Source of the DNA: Astragalus membranaceus
Taxonomy: Eukaryota; Streptophyta; Magnoliopsida; Fabales; Fabaceae
Length of the DNA: 64,000 nt
Assembly (NCBI GenBank): GCA_039519185.1
Contig: CM076854.1
Coordinates: forward strand, 14,977,192 to 15,041,191
Direction of reading: 5' to 3'
In this document: positions 22,142 to 33,216 of the stretch, one piece after another
How positions within the stretch are numbered: position 1 is the stretch's first letter
Layout of the letters: every line of letters begins with the position of its first letter
The notes under the pieces: generated by a model
Told to the model about the DNA's origin: nothing
The model's input: only the letters and a program-made list of their open reading frames with translations
Databases searched by the model: none
Made by a program: the position numbers and the translations under genes

Positions 22142-22504
22142 AGTTGTGGTTTGCTTCAAAAAAAAGTAATGATATCATTTCCAAGAGACAAAATCAATGT
22201 TTCATATAAACTTGGTTTGAAGGTTCTCAAAGGATAATAACTTTTGATATACGAGAGAACGAAAAAATATATTTTGGATATTATTTTATTTTGGTGTTAT
22301 TTTTGGGCATTGTTTGTGAGGCTCCAACGTGATTCTGGCCTCGAGTGCACGGGTCCGGATACGGTGTTGTGAAAACCTTGGAGAGTAAACCGGAGGTCCA
22401 CCGGAATTTGCTTTCAAGGCAGCGGCTTTTGCCACGTCACAACTTCTTCTCCTTTATTTTCTAAAAATATTTATTTTTCATTCAATATTTCCAACAGATT
22501 GTTC

Positions 22505-23695
22505 CAATGTTTTAAAACTCGGACCGGTGGTCGACTCGGTGAAGGTACCGGGTCACTGGGTCAAGGGTCGGACCGAGGGGTCGACAGTTGAACCGCATGA
22601 CCAAAACCGGAACCGAATGACTCGGACCCGGTCTCTATTTTGCGAATTTTCAAGACCCATATAACATAAATTTCGTACCTGTACTTAATTTCCTAAAATT
22701 CACCACAATGCTATAATCCCGCAATGCTATCAAAAATTCTAACACAAGTCTAACATCCTGCTAGAAAAATCTAACAAAAATTCAACAACAACAAATTATC
22801 CAACATAAATAACACAATGCTAGCATAATCTCACAATGCTAGCAAATTATCCAAATAACATGATCTATCACAAATAACATCCTGCCTATCATAAATAACA
22901 TGATCTAACATAATCTCACAATGCTAGCAAATTATCCAAATCCATCTAATACAAATACAACAAAGACGAATTAAAAGTTTAAAACGCAGATTAAAGAACA
23001 AAGAAAACAGTAATGGAACACATAATTAAAACGAAGACAGAACAGAACACGAATTAAAACGAAGATTAAAACACTGGAACACAAAACAGAACACAGATAG
23101 AACACGAATTAAAACGAAGTACAAGCGACGACTTACTTGTTGCGAGTTGCGAGTTCTGCTAGACAGTGAAGAGAGACGAACGACGCGAGACACAGAGACA
23201 GCAACAGCGACGAACGACGAACAGGCGACGGCGACTCCGTGACAGGCAACGGCGACGAACGGCGAACAGGCGAACAGGTGACGGCGACTCCCTGACTGGC
23301 AACGACGACAACGACTTGGACTCAGATTTGGGGTCAAAGGTCAAAGGTTAGGGTTTTTTCTTTGAAAGAAAGAGAGAAAGAAGAGAATGCGTGTATCAGT
23401 CTCACTCTCATCTCAGTCATTGCTGCTAGTTTCTATTTTTGATTTTTTTTTTACTTTTTTTTAAAAATTTAAAACGCAAAACGACGTCGTTTTGATCGTT
23501 TGAGTTTTTTTTAAAAACGTGCATAAATCGGCCGGTTTTAGCAAACCCACCCGAGTCACCGAGTTTGTCTAAACCCGGCCGGGTTCCAGCGAGTCACACC
23601 GAATCACTGCTTATCCGATCCACAGCGTGACCCAATCCGAGTACCCCCCGGTTCCCGGTCCGACCGGCCGAGCCGAGCTGGTTTTCAAAACACTG
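22505..23695. mobile_element. hAT-like non-autonomous element, 1191 bp, TSD GATTGTTC
   Basis: Ends CAATGTTTTAAAACTCGG and GAGCTGGTTTTCAAAACACTG form an imperfect inverted repeat. GATTGTTC flanks it at 22497-22504 and 23696-23703, an exact 8-bp duplication. Its duplication contains the Copia GATTG. Inside, 23150-23330 is rich in GACGAACG/GGCGACGG repeats; no transposase is present. Both ends are GC-rich with ACCGGG phrases. Confidence 0.85.
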
Positions 23696-23889
23696 GATTG
23701 TTCCACAATCAACACCATGTCGTTGGAGGTTTTTCTTGAGTAGAGAGACAATCTTGCATTGCTCTCCTAACTGTGATTTTTGCCTTTTGAGGAAAAGATT
23801 GCTGCCACAAACGTCTTCCATTCTCCTTGCACCACTAGATGAGAACTATCAACAATATTCTCCTTTAACGAATGGTAAGCTGAATTAAC

Positions 23890-24132
23890 TGTTGGAAATT
23901 CAAGTGTGAACCAAGCCGAATCATGGCTTTGATACCAGTGTTGAAAATTCAAGTGTGAATGGTTAGTCTCACATCTGCTATGAATGAGCTATATGAAGGA
24001 CATATAAGAGAGAGGACCCATATACCTAACACCTTAAGGTTTTGGGTGGAGATGTGGCGTCCAAGTCTCTTGGTGGTCCGGTTCATTGGCTAGCTCATTG
24101 TTGCTCCATGTGCTCCCCCGGACTCCCCAACA
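23890..24132 (-). mobile_element. TRIM, minus strand, one LTR nearly deleted, TSD TTAAC
   Basis: TTAAC occurs at 23885-23889 and 24133-24137. The intact LTR (23939-24132) starts TGTTGAAAATTCAAGTG and ends TCCCCAACA on the plus strand; beside it the minus-strand primer site TGGTATCAAAGCC is at 23925-23937. Only 23 bp of the other LTR remain (23890-23912). Confidence 0.85.
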
Positions 24133-24196
24133 TTAACCTTGTACAGCCTTGTTGAAGAAAAGCTCAAAAGCCCCATATCCTTCCGTCCCCTTGGTC

Positions 24197-24325
24197 TATT
24201 TTTTTTGATAAAAATGTTAGTGGGGGAGGGGAAATGTTAGCTTTCGGGGTTTGAACCTGGAACCTCCTTCTTGCACTCTTTCGATATCTCTTAGCTCGTC
24301 ATCTGAGCTACCTACTTAGTATTCT
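24197..24325 (-). mobile_element. tRNA-derived SINE
   Basis: Minus strand starts with GTAGGTAGCTCAGATGACGAG (24295-24315; Pol III A-box shape), has the B box GGTTCAAACC (24248-24257) and ends in an A-rich tail (24197-24212). TTGGTC at 24191-24196 and 24326-24331 is a likely part of the duplication. Confidence 0.65.
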
Positions 24326-24331
24326 TTGGTC

Positions 24332-24457
24332 GATGTTTAATTAGGAGCGGTAGTTTAAATATGTGTGAGGCATCGTGCTGACTAAAGGTAAACTGAACCA
24401 ACTATGTTCTCCGTCTTGCTTCTCTCCCATACCTTTTTAAATATCACAACTTGTGCC
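24332..24457 (-). other. Short unassigned stretch, perhaps LINE
   Basis: No frame or repeat end recognised; position suggests more of the LINE host sequence between SINE and hAT element. Confidence 0.3.
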
Positions 24458-25511
24458 TAGGGGTGTCAAAATGGATGGATTGGATGGATATGGATATGGA
24501 TTATAATGGATGGATTGGAGAAATCCATTAAAAAATTTATATCCATTAGGATTGTATCAAACAAATCCAATCCAATTCATCCATGGATAAAAAAAGTCCA
24601 TCCAATTCATCCATTAACAACTTTTTTATGGATGGATATCCGATCCATCCACTAATACCTTAAAAAAAAAATCTTTTAATAAAAAAATCTTTTTATGAAA
24701 TTTTTTTTTTAATGTTGCAGCAAAAAAAAATTACTTTTTTTTGACAAAAAAGAAATTATATTTAAAAATATATATTTATATATAATATTGTTAAAATATA
24801 AATATATATTATATATAATATAAATATATAAATATATATTACATATAATATAAATATATATTTATATATGAGGTGGTGGTGGAAGCGGTGACCGGCGGCG
24901 GAGCTCCGGCGGCCGGCACGGCGGCCGGCGGCGGAGCACCGGCGACCCACTGTGGTCCACGCGGCGGCGCTCCGGCGACCGGCGGTGGTTGTACGGCGGC
25001 GGTCACGGCGGCTCTCCGGCGGCCGGCCGCCAGTCATGGTGGTGCTAATTATAATATTATATATATATATTATATATATATATATATATATTAATATATA
25101 TATATATATATATTAATATATATATATTATATTGTCAAAAAATATATAATATATTTTTTTTTCTGAATTTTTAAAAAAAAATTGGAAAAAAATTTTAAAA
25201 TTGGAAAGTCCTTTTAAAAAAAACTGAAAATTGTTTTTAGAAATAGTTTTTTTGTAAAAATGTATTTTTTATAATTATCCAATTGATTTTAGTCAAAAAA
25301 AATAATTATCTATTGGATTTTGATCTTATACTTATTGATAATCCATTGGATTTAAAAAAATTAATGGATGGATCACAACCATCCACAAATCAAGTGGATG
25401 GATCCAATCCAATCCATTATTATTTTTTTGTTTGTAACGGATGGATTGGATGGATTTTGTTATGGACGGACCGGATATCCAGTAGACAAATGGATCACTT
25501 TGACACCCCTA
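24458..25511. mobile_element. hAT-like element with GC-rich core, 1054 bp, TSD CTTGTGCC
   Basis: Starts TAGGGGTGTCAAAATGGAT and ends ATCACTTTGACACCCCTA, with exact 8-bp flanks CTTGTGCC at 24450-24457 and 25512-25519. Long subterminal runs of GGATGGATTGGATGGA on one side face ATCCAATCCATT on the other. The centre (24880-25045) is ~75% GC, CGGCGGC-rich, inside AT-rich arms with (TA)n at 25053-25130. No transposase. Confidence 0.9.
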
Positions 25512-25598
25512 CTTGTGCCCTTTGCTTCTCTGTAGTATATTCTCTCAACACATCTCTTTGCTTCATATCAAAATTCATGTCAACCATGCATGCATAGT

Positions 25599-25603
25599 TA
25601 TTA

Positions 25604-25660
<57 letters not shown>
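25599..25660. repeat. (TA)n microsatellite
   Basis: About 30 TA units, after GTTATTAG and before GATATCAAAAAGC. Confidence 0.95.
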
Positions 25661-25662
<2 letters not shown>

Positions 25663-26624
25663 TATCAAAAAGCAGCACTAGATTTGCAAAAAAAATTGAT
25701 GGTTGAATGTTTGGATAGCGAAAATGATGTCTGAGGAATATACTACAGAGACTACACTGGAGTAGAGGTTGATTGAGGCTACCGGTAACTTGGTGCCTTG
25801 AAGTTGTATTTTTATGTCCTTTACTGTAATTTTCTAAAAATAAAATCATTTCTACGTAAGTGTATCCAAATAAGTTAAAATCATTTTCTAAGAAAAATTG
25901 ATCTTTACGACGGTAAGCAAACATAAATCGATTTCAATTTTTTTAAAAAATATCTCTAACAAATAAGCTCTAAATTGAGCCCATTTGTTATAGATTATTT
26001 CAATATGTAACAAACGAGCCCCAAATTTTGTTCTTCCTCACCCCATTGACACTCACCACGCTAGTTAGAACCATTGCAATTGTCATCTCCGGTGAGCACC
26101 ACCATCACCTCCGTCCGACGAGCGTTCTATGCTCCTACTCTTGCTGGCCCCGTTAGAATGTCCATAAGTCAGCCACGAAACCACCATGTAAAGCTTCTCC
26201 GTCAACACACTTCATTAGAAGCCACCATAAAATCTAAGTACAATGTTCACCAGATACGGCCCACGACAACCAACTTCTGCATAAATTTTCCCTGCAGCAA
26301 TTCTTTTTCCCCATGACAACCAAGCTAACCCACCCACACTAACCCGCCAGAAACAAATTATAAAATATTTTAGACATAAAATTTTCTTAAATCTAAATTA
26401 TATTGTAATGATCTCCTACGTATATTTAAATCTAAGCCTCCTAAAGATATTTAGGCATAATTCTCAACAGTATTGTCCCAAATATCTATCTAACTATCTA
26501 TCGATCCCCACATTGAGTACGGAGCAGTGTTAGAACTCTGGGTCAGCTGTCCTGTTCCTCGAGGCACCTACACTTCAGCGAGGGAATTAGTCACTGCGGT
26601 CGGCGGTGGATACCCTGGTTAGAA

Positions 26625-26630
<6 letters not shown>
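25661..26630. other. Unassigned intergenic sequence
   Basis: No supported gene. 26074-26316 has an 80-codon open frame without a recognisable domain; composition is somewhat richer in C. 26500-26620 (CCTCGAGGCACCTACACTTC, GCGGTCGGCGGTGGATACC) looks like unique or diverged repeat sequence that I cannot identify. Confidence 0.4.

Positions 26631-26696
<66 letters not shown>
26631..26696. repeat. (TA)n directly bordering the viral dimer, left end
   Basis: Thirty-three TA units immediately followed by the viral sequence GAATGCAACAATAAATAAA. Confidence 0.95.
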
Positions 26697-26701
<5 letters not shown>

Positions 26702-26949
26702 CAACAATAAATAAAATAAAAGTGCAGAAAACTAAGCAATAAATAACATAGATTAGGAGGCAAAGCCTTCCATGAGAGACAGAGAACTGTCTATGAGTTA
26801 CAAGATTGAAGATTGAAGAAGAGAAGAAGAAGATTGAAGAAGAGGAAGAAGTAAGCTTATAAGCTCTGACTTCTTACTAGACTTAGAGAGAGAAGTAATT
26901 GAAGTGTGTATTGGAAGCGTGTGTCTAACAATAGCCTAAGCACACTTAT

Positions 26950-28383
26950 TGTTGTGCGAAAAGGTGATGTACAAGTATACACAATCGCAACAAGTAATAT
27001 AATGATATGTAAAGTTCGTTCCCACAAGGATTGGAATTAATCTCAGAAGTTTAGGTGATTAGCAACTTATTAGTAAAACAAGTATGGTGACAAATAAAAG
27101 TGTAGAGTTGTAAACATAATGATTTGAGATAAAATAGTAGTGAATTGAAAGTATTTAAGAGTGAGTTGGATAGCTCAGCAGTTATGTAAATTCCCAAGAG
27201 TAGTGTTCTATAATATTAGACGCTGTAGCGCTACAGAATCAACAGACGCTGTAGCGTCATGGTGGCGTGCCTTTCAGTCACTATTGTCAGGGCGATGTTA
27301 CAAGACTCCTATGTCTAGGCTCTAAATAAGTTTTACCCCCGTATATTAAGATCTTACAGCATACACCTTATGAACTATTACTCCCCTATGTCTAGGGTTA
27401 AGTAGTACTTCCTTTAAATGTCTTTAAAGGGTTTTTCATTCATATCATTCCTTGAGTTTTCTTTGTGAACCATGTCTGTACCCACAAAGCCCCCTTATTT
27501 TAGTTGATCAGTCCCAAAACAAAGTTGAAAGCATTATGACACAAGGAATGAAACGCAAATATCATAATATTATATAAAAGCTACTCAAGGTTCATTACAC
27601 ACTAAGAACAATCCAACTACAAGGTGATTTAGCTCATGACAAGCTTCATCATCGCAATACAAACAAACAAGCTTATATTACCGTAGGTAGAGAAGAGGAG
27701 AATGGTTGCAAAAGATGCACTCCAAGAATCCCAAGTCATATACGTTGGATGAAGCTATGGCGTGAACAAACCTTTAATGGAATCTAAAAACTATACTACA
27801 AATAAAAGCTTCAAGATTGGAATAACAATGGAGGAAAACCAAATTGTCAAGTTAGCTCTTCTCCAAGTTAAAACTCCCTCTACGTAGGAATGTGTAACAT
27901 ATGAGGATGATAGATTAGATATATCCCTAATAGATAATATCCTAATTAGATAATATCCTAATTATCCATAAAGCTACTTTACAAAAAGTGGTAATGATTA
28001 AAATCATTACCAACTATCAAGTGGGAATCAATTGGGAGACGCCAAGTGTCTTGTTGACTCCACTTGGGCTTCAATGTCATGCTGAGGATAAGAGATAAGG
28101 GTGATGACTCATCGTTTCAGCAAGTGGTTACACAAATATCCCAATGGCCAGCCGCCTCATAACGCTGTAGCGTTTCATTGATGGCATACCGCTGCAGCAC
28201 TAAGGCAGAACATCAATATATTCACAAAGGCTCCTATTATGCCCAATATTTAGGAAATCAAGTCTAAACTTATATTTGCACCTTAAATCACATAATTACA
28301 TATTAAAGTACCAAAACTACTTGGGAACACTCTTTGATTTATGTATTAAGAGCATCAATAACACATATAAATATGAGTTATCA
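26950..28383 (-). mobile_element. Athila-like solo LTR, 1434 bp, TSD CTTAT
   Basis: Minus strand starts TGATAACTCATATTTATATG and ends ACCTTTTCGCACAACA; CTTAT flanks at 26945-26949 and 28384-28388. The uninterrupted copy B sequence (CGCTTATATAGAAATTG at 34584-34600) proves the insertion point. End sequences resemble Athila LTRs. No internal coding region. The insertion is beside the viral TATA box, between it and the presumed transcription start. Confidence 0.88.
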
Positions 28384-28700
28384 CTTATATAGAAATTGAA
28401 TGAATAGTAACCGGTTACTAACCGGAATAAACAGTAAAGGACTACTATTCAGAATCCTATGCTTGATGACTTGAACTGTGTACTTAGGTGACCTGCACTG
28501 TGCACTGATGACTTGAACTGTTTGGTATCCAAAGTTTTCTGACTTGAACTGTTCAGAATTATTGAACCTATGATAGTTGGCGAATTTGGAGAATGATTGA
28601 GAGCATCTTCATGATTGTTGCTTTTGCTTAGTGGGGGACAAAAGCAAAGGTCATTATGGCATGTCATGATGAAAGTATATTCCACTTGTCTGCCATGATT
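28384..28700 (-). promoter_or_regulatory. Virus copy A promoter: TATA box and repeated GACTTGAACTGT motif
   Basis: Minus-strand CTATATAAG lies at 28384-28392. Upstream (28465-28560) GATGACTTGAACTGT on the plus strand appears three to four times in variants. Copy B has the same layout. The cut by the solo LTR separates this TATA box from its start region at 26697-26944. Confidence 0.65.
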
Positions 28701-28785
28701 GTTGTCTTGGGTGACTTTGACTTAGGGGAGTCATGTAAACAAGAAATAATAATTGGTTAGTAAAATAACAATAATTGATTTTTGA

Positions 28786-28972
28786 ACAGTTTTTCGTGTC
28801 ATCACTGACACTGCGATCACCATGTCCAAGGGTGTTGAAGGAACAGTTTTTCATACCATTGCTGGTATTACTATCACCGTGTTCCAGGGTGTTGTGGGAA
28901 CAGTTTTTCATACCATTGCTGGTACTACTATTACCATGTTCCAGGGTAGATGAGCAGTTTTTCCCACCAAGG
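28786..28972 (-). repeat. Virus copy A ~57-bp tandem repeats
   Basis: Just over three units of AACAGTTTTTCATACCATTG...CAGGGTGTTG between the last viral frame and the promoter; same array as 34972-35160. Location 400-600 bp upstream of the TATA box would suit an enhancer, which is inference. Confidence 0.85.
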
Positions 28973-29046
28973 GTGGTAAAATTGTCATGCTTGAGGACAT
29001 TTTTTGAAAATGATTGAAAAAATAAAAAAAAAATTGACGACCTTAA

Positions 29047-30250
29047 TTAATGAAGATCATCAGGAGAATAATTGTCAGAGCAGCCCTCTTCGTTTTGGTA
29101 GAATGAATCTATTGAAGAGGATGAAGAAGACAAGGTTTGGACCTGCTTCTTCTTACTGTCTCTTTTTGAAGATGAAGGGACATTTTTGTCCTCAGTTTGA
29201 TCCTGAAGAAGTTTCATAATATTCTGGAGTTTTTCCAGAACATCTTCTTCAGAGGTAGAAGCTGCAAGAGCTGCAAAAATTCTAGCCTTCTGATTAAGGA
29301 ATTTGCAGGTGTCTGGATCAGCCACTTGCAGAGCCCTAGGATTGTTTTTAAACCAGGTGGTTACACTTTCAGGTGATGCCATAGAAGCATCAAAGCGAGG
29401 CCACCATTTCACAAAAGCTTGTTTGTAAAAGGATAATAAAGATTTTGGAAGATGAAAATTACCAGTTTTATACTGCCATGTAAAAATCCATGAGAGTGAA
29501 AAAGTGGTAAAGAAATTTAAAATAATTGGATATTTATTGAGATCTTTGTTGAATCTTTTTGAAAAAGTTTGAAATCCTCCCTGGACTTCAATAGGTAAGA
29601 TTTCTGGGACAGGCCTGAAGAAGTCCCACCATTGAAGGAACCAATTAGGGAAGGAGTACTTGATTGCCCCTTTGAAATAGATCAACCAAGAGTGTTTGAA
29701 AGATTTGTTTTGTAAGCCAAGGATAAGATAATCCCAGACTTTGATATAATCCAGTAATTATATCCCATAGGGTCAAAAAACTGAGAAAATTTCTTTGTAT
29801 TGTTTAGATTTTGTCCAAAGGATGAAGGTGTCAGGACATTCAGGATTTGGAGTGTAGAATGGGTAATGAAAGAGTCGTCTCTGGGTTCTTTGTAGTGTTT
29901 GATAGAGACAGATTCGGTGTCTATGAGGATGAATTCATAAAACCTTTGGGTTTTGCTTGGGGGTAAAAGGTAAGAAGTGGAATTGGGGTGGAAATATTTT
30001 GGAAGGAATTCTGTTAGGATCTTTATCCCAGAATTCTGGCTCCAGATGGGCCAAAAAGAAGAAGTTTTCTTTTGGTATAGATTGAGTTTGAGCTGGGGTG
30101 ATTTGAGATGATTGAGTAGGGACAATTTGAGATTGCTTTTGAGTAGGGACAATCTGGGATTGCTTGGGGCTAGCTTGGGTTAATTGGGTTTTTTGGATCT
30201 GTATAGCTAGGTCCAAGGCTGGGATGTCTTGGTCACTGTCTTCAGCTATA
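29047..30250 (-). pseudogene. Virus copy A third protein, aromatic-rich, unknown family, frameshifted
   Basis: Pieces in three frames (30216-29935, 30152-29682, 29685-29047) correspond to one protein by comparison with copy B, which is open over 36188-35232. N-terminal part is Gln/Thr/Pro-rich with a repeated SQIVPTQ phrase. The core has clusters of Trp/Phe (WFLQWWDFFRPVPEIL). The end has a helical, possibly coiled-coil region (VLEKLQNIMKLLQD) and a Ser/Lys-rich tail, ending SDNYSPDDLH. It occupies the place where caulimovirids have protease-RT-RNase H, but none of their motifs is present. A transactivator-like or structural role is possible but unsupported. Two frameshifts, near 29960 and 29740. 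Confidence 0.6.
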
Positions 30251-30278
30251 CTAGCCCAAGTTCTAGTTGCAAGATTGA

Positions 30279-32152
30279 TTAATCCTTGTTCCTGAAAGGC
30301 AACGAGGGTTTGGACTGGGAAAGCATAGTCCGATTTGGTTTGTTTGGTTTGATTTTGGGTTGGTAGGGTTTTCTGGGAAAAGGCCCTGATTGGTTTAGGG
30401 CGGAAGTCCTTGTAGTAATTGGTAAAACAGATCCTGTAGCAATTGGTAATTTATTAAGGTCAGGTTTACCCTTACCTCTTCCTTTTCCTCGTGAGGAGGA
30501 AGTCCTGGAAGTCATCTTGATTGTGGCCCTGAAGATAATCACAAGAGAGCTTGTTAGCTTAACTTGCCCTTCAATGGTGCTGTAATCAAACCTATTTATA
30601 ATGACAAGAATATTCTGAATGCCATTATAATAAGATGTGATGTCGTGAAAAACATTATAGGCAAAAGGTTTTTCAGAAGATAAATTAAATTGATTTGAAA
30701 CGAGCAGATTAGTAGTTAAGACTTTTCTTTCGTTTAGAAAAGCTTTAACGAGATTGTAGGAACCAAGAACTGCGTGTGAATTAGTATGGGTGACTAGTTC
30801 ACTGGTAGTTCTTTTGGTACCACTATTGACCTTAATTCTGATACGGTTCTATTCCAGACCAGAATTAATACCAAGAACAGAGAAGGTTTCTTGACTTTTA
30901 TCTAATTTAAGGGGATAACTCAGAGAATTAGACATAGTGGGTTGCCCCAGATAGTAAGTTATCATGCCATCTATAGATAACTGAAAAGAGAAGAGTAAAC
31001 CTGGAGATTCCTAGATAATTCTATTTTCAATGTTTTTAACAAGAGACAAAATATTAATTTTGAAATTGTTGATGGCAGAGGATAGATTAATAAAATAAGA
31101 TTCAGAACTAGAATCCTTAAAAGATTGAGTTAACCAATTGTCAATATTACTTTTGGTTTTAGGATCAATGTTAAGGGCTCTAAGCTCCCCTAAGAACCTA
31201 TCGTATCTACTGGGTTTATTATCTTTGCAATAGATGATGATCTTTCTTTGGACATTAGAATCGATCTTAAAGGTTCTAAGCTTTCTAATGATCCTACAGG
31301 TCCTCCAGTTGTGGTTAGTTTTGTTACAGACGAGGCAGGTGATAGTTTTTCTATTACGCTGAAGTCTGGTTTTGGGTTTCTTCTTACCACAAGTGCAGCA
31401 AGTGTTTAGAGTAGTTTGAGGCCTATCCTGGGTTTTAGGTCCACTGGTCTGTTTCTTATCATAATGTTTTGGTTTGTAACCAGGTTTGGGTTGGTTAAGA
31501 CATTTCCTGCTGATGTGGTCAAGAACGCCACATTTGAAGCAGATAACTCTGGCATCAAAGCTAATTAGGTTATCTTCACCAGAGGATGATTCTCTTAACA
31601 TGCTTATAGAGCTTTTGTTCTTGGGTAGAGGATTGTCAAGAGCCATTGCCTTCAGTAGGTCCAACTGCTCATTGATCTTGGCTAAGAATTCTTCGTTATG
31701 ATCAGCATGCTGAAGTCAGGACTGGCAATAGGGTTACCTTTCTGTGTGGAAATACCTAAAGCTTGAAGGTATCTAGATTGTTCAAAGAGATCTTTGGGAT
31801 GTCTATTTGGGATAGAATTTTTAGCAGGAATCACAGGAATACCCTGTTTTTTACCAACTAATTTTAATTGGAAAGGATAGTCAATATCTTTCTTGATGGC
31901 ATACCCCTGAAACCAGTCAAAGAAAGGGATATTGTGCTTGATACGATTGAGAAATCTATAGAATTTCTCTTGGATTTTCTTGCGTTTGTGTCCCTGGAAA
32001 TGAAGAAAGAACCATTTTCTGTGAGGAGACCATTCCTCAGAATAGAACTCTTTCTTAAGGGATTCATTATCAATAATGAACTTAGATAACATCATAAGGT
32101 TCATTAAGGGAGGAATATGTGGGTGATTGGATAGATTTGTGGTCTTCTTCAT
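30279..32152 (-). pseudogene. Virus copy A coat-like protein with two CCHC zinc knuckles, broken
   Basis: Starts at 32152, overlapping the end of the movement-protein frame by 71 bases. The open pieces are 32152-31682, 31664-31011 and 30542-30279, ending in basic RGKGRGKGKPD and PFRNKD. Knuckle 1 is CFKCGVLDHISRKC (~31500-31545). Knuckle 2 is CLVCNKTNHNWRTC (~31297-31341); CCTCG lies between them. Stops at 31011 and ~30853 and a frameshift near 31720 break it. Caulimovirid coat proteins usually have one knuckle followed by a basic region, so coat/nucleic-acid binding is the likely role; two knuckles is unusual. Confidence 0.7.
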
Positions 32153-33216
32153 CCTTTTGATGATAAGACGTTTTTACAGGAGTCGTGGTTTCAAGTCCCT
32201 GTAAGTGGATAGTGGAACCATCATGAGAAGTTCCAACATCAGTTTTGGAGAGCTCTCTAGCTACCGAGAAGGACCTTCTGGACATAGCTATTCTGAAGCC
32301 CTCTTCAGATTTGAGGGATCTGGGAATGGAGAAGGAGTTACTTCTATTAAAGACAAGGTTAACTCTCCCGGATTGGTATTTAATAACATCATGGAATTCT
32401 GGTGTTAACCTAGGTGCTGTGGGAGCAGCTTTATCTAGGGTCCAAGTCTCAGGAAGTGTTATGTCACTCCATTGTATGGTTTTAGGCACCATAATATTAG
32501 CCTTACTATTGTCAGTAAGAAACAAAGTATTTTCTCCTGATTTGTGACATTTGGTTTTGAGAAAGTTGGATCTGATAGAGTTCATGACTTTATACTGAAC
32601 CCTGTATATCAAGGTGATAGGAACAGATCCTTCCTTCATGTCATAACCATGACATTTAACATTGAGGAAAAGAACATCAAGGATGTTCTTGTCATCCAAT
32701 CTTACAGTTAAATCTGGAAAACAATTAAAAACGATTGGCCCGTGTATAAGGCTAGTTTCAACAGTTCCTAATAAAGAATCGTGAAACTGATTGTGGCGAG
32801 CATCTCTTAAGCAGAGAAGAACTGCTACGTTAAGGGATTCTCTGGTAAGAGGCTTCATGCCTACCTGGACACTTCCTATGTGCAAGTAGTTGAAATTCTT
32901 AGATTTATGATCTCTCATACTTTTCTCAAAAAGAAGATGAAATTCTTCATCATCCTTTCGAAGTATGATTTTTTGTTCAACGGTTCTGACAATATAATCA
33001 GTTTTGGAAAAGAAAGATCCCTGTTTTTGGTAAAGATATTTTTGGGATATCCCAGTTATCCAAATCTTGATTGATATTTTCAAAACGGATTTCTTCTTTG
33101 AAAATCTTGTTTGAAAAAGATTGATTTAATCGATTCTCATTAAGAGAAGGAGATTGGGATGAAGATGAAGGTCTATTGGAGCTACAAGAGAAACGTGAGG
33201 AAAAAGCTTTAAACAT
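32082..33216 (-). pseudogene. MP: Virus copy A movement protein (30K superfamily), one frameshift
   Basis: The movement protein forms or modifies plasmodesmata so that virus passes between cells. The first ATG is at 33216 (serine-rich N-terminus, 33216-32998). The core is in another frame, 33083-32082, so there is one frameshift between them. The core has the motifs of caulimovirid members: GSVQVGMKPLTRESL, LCLRDARHNQF with the conserved Asp, LLGTVETSL and GPIVFNCFP. The C-terminal ~110 residues are Ser/Thr-rich and overlap the coat-like frame. Copy B carries other lesions. The family call is firm; genus is not determinable by eye. Confidence 0.85.

Larger units (their letters stand above)
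20539..22165 (+). mobile_element. 5'-truncated LINE insertion in the Copia LTR, with unrelated head
   Basis: Flanked by AAAAGTA and ending in a short A run (22158-22166), as expected for target-primed reverse transcription. The first ~190 bp (20539-20727, AGGCTAAATAGCACTTTTGG onwards) is not LINE coding and holds a palindrome; ORF2 sequence starts abruptly near 20735. The element contains a TRIM at 21404-21760. Confidence 0.7.
18136..22496 (+). mobile_element. Decayed Ty1-copia element, TSD GATTG
   Basis: Flanked by GATTG at 18131-18135 and 22497-22501. The LTRs begin TGTTGGTATAA and end TTTCCAACA. A polypurine tract AGTGGGGGG sits directly before the 3' LTR, giving plus orientation. Only about 1.8 kb lies between the LTRs, with an RNase H remnant, so most of gag-pol is deleted. 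The 3' LTR was later split by a LINE insertion that itself contains a TRIM. Confidence 0.85.
20356..22496 (+). repeat. Copia 3' LTR, split by a LINE insertion
   Basis: Two halves, 20356-20538 and ~22160-22496, rejoin to a ~520-bp LTR ending TTTCCAACA. The break coincides with TAAAAGTA on the left and AAAAAGTA on the right, the LINE target duplication. Confidence 0.85.
17268..24195 (-). pseudogene. LINE ORF2 C-terminal part, split by many insertions
   Basis: Removing the nested elements leaves minus-strand pieces (about 24138-24195, 23704-23889, 17838-18130, 17268-17538) that read in order as the end of a plant LINE ORF2. The zf-RVT region lies in 23704-23889 and 18130-17838 (CPQCEEGLED, HVFYGYKKS) and the RNase H-like region in 17538-17268. 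Frames carry several stops and shifts. The 3' end is lost under the Ogre LTR. The original joining point of the Copia target is GATTG at 18131-18135 / 22497-22501. Confidence 0.6.

Noticed and set aside
23026..23351. Arg/Ser/Ala-rich frames on both strands
   Set aside because: Within a non-autonomous hAT-like element, from GACGAACGGCG repeats; not conserved as protein.
24240..24320. A tRNA gene suggested by GGTTCAAACC and GTAGCTCAG
   Set aside because: No full cloverleaf; A/B boxes plus an A-rich tail and flanking repeats fit a SINE.
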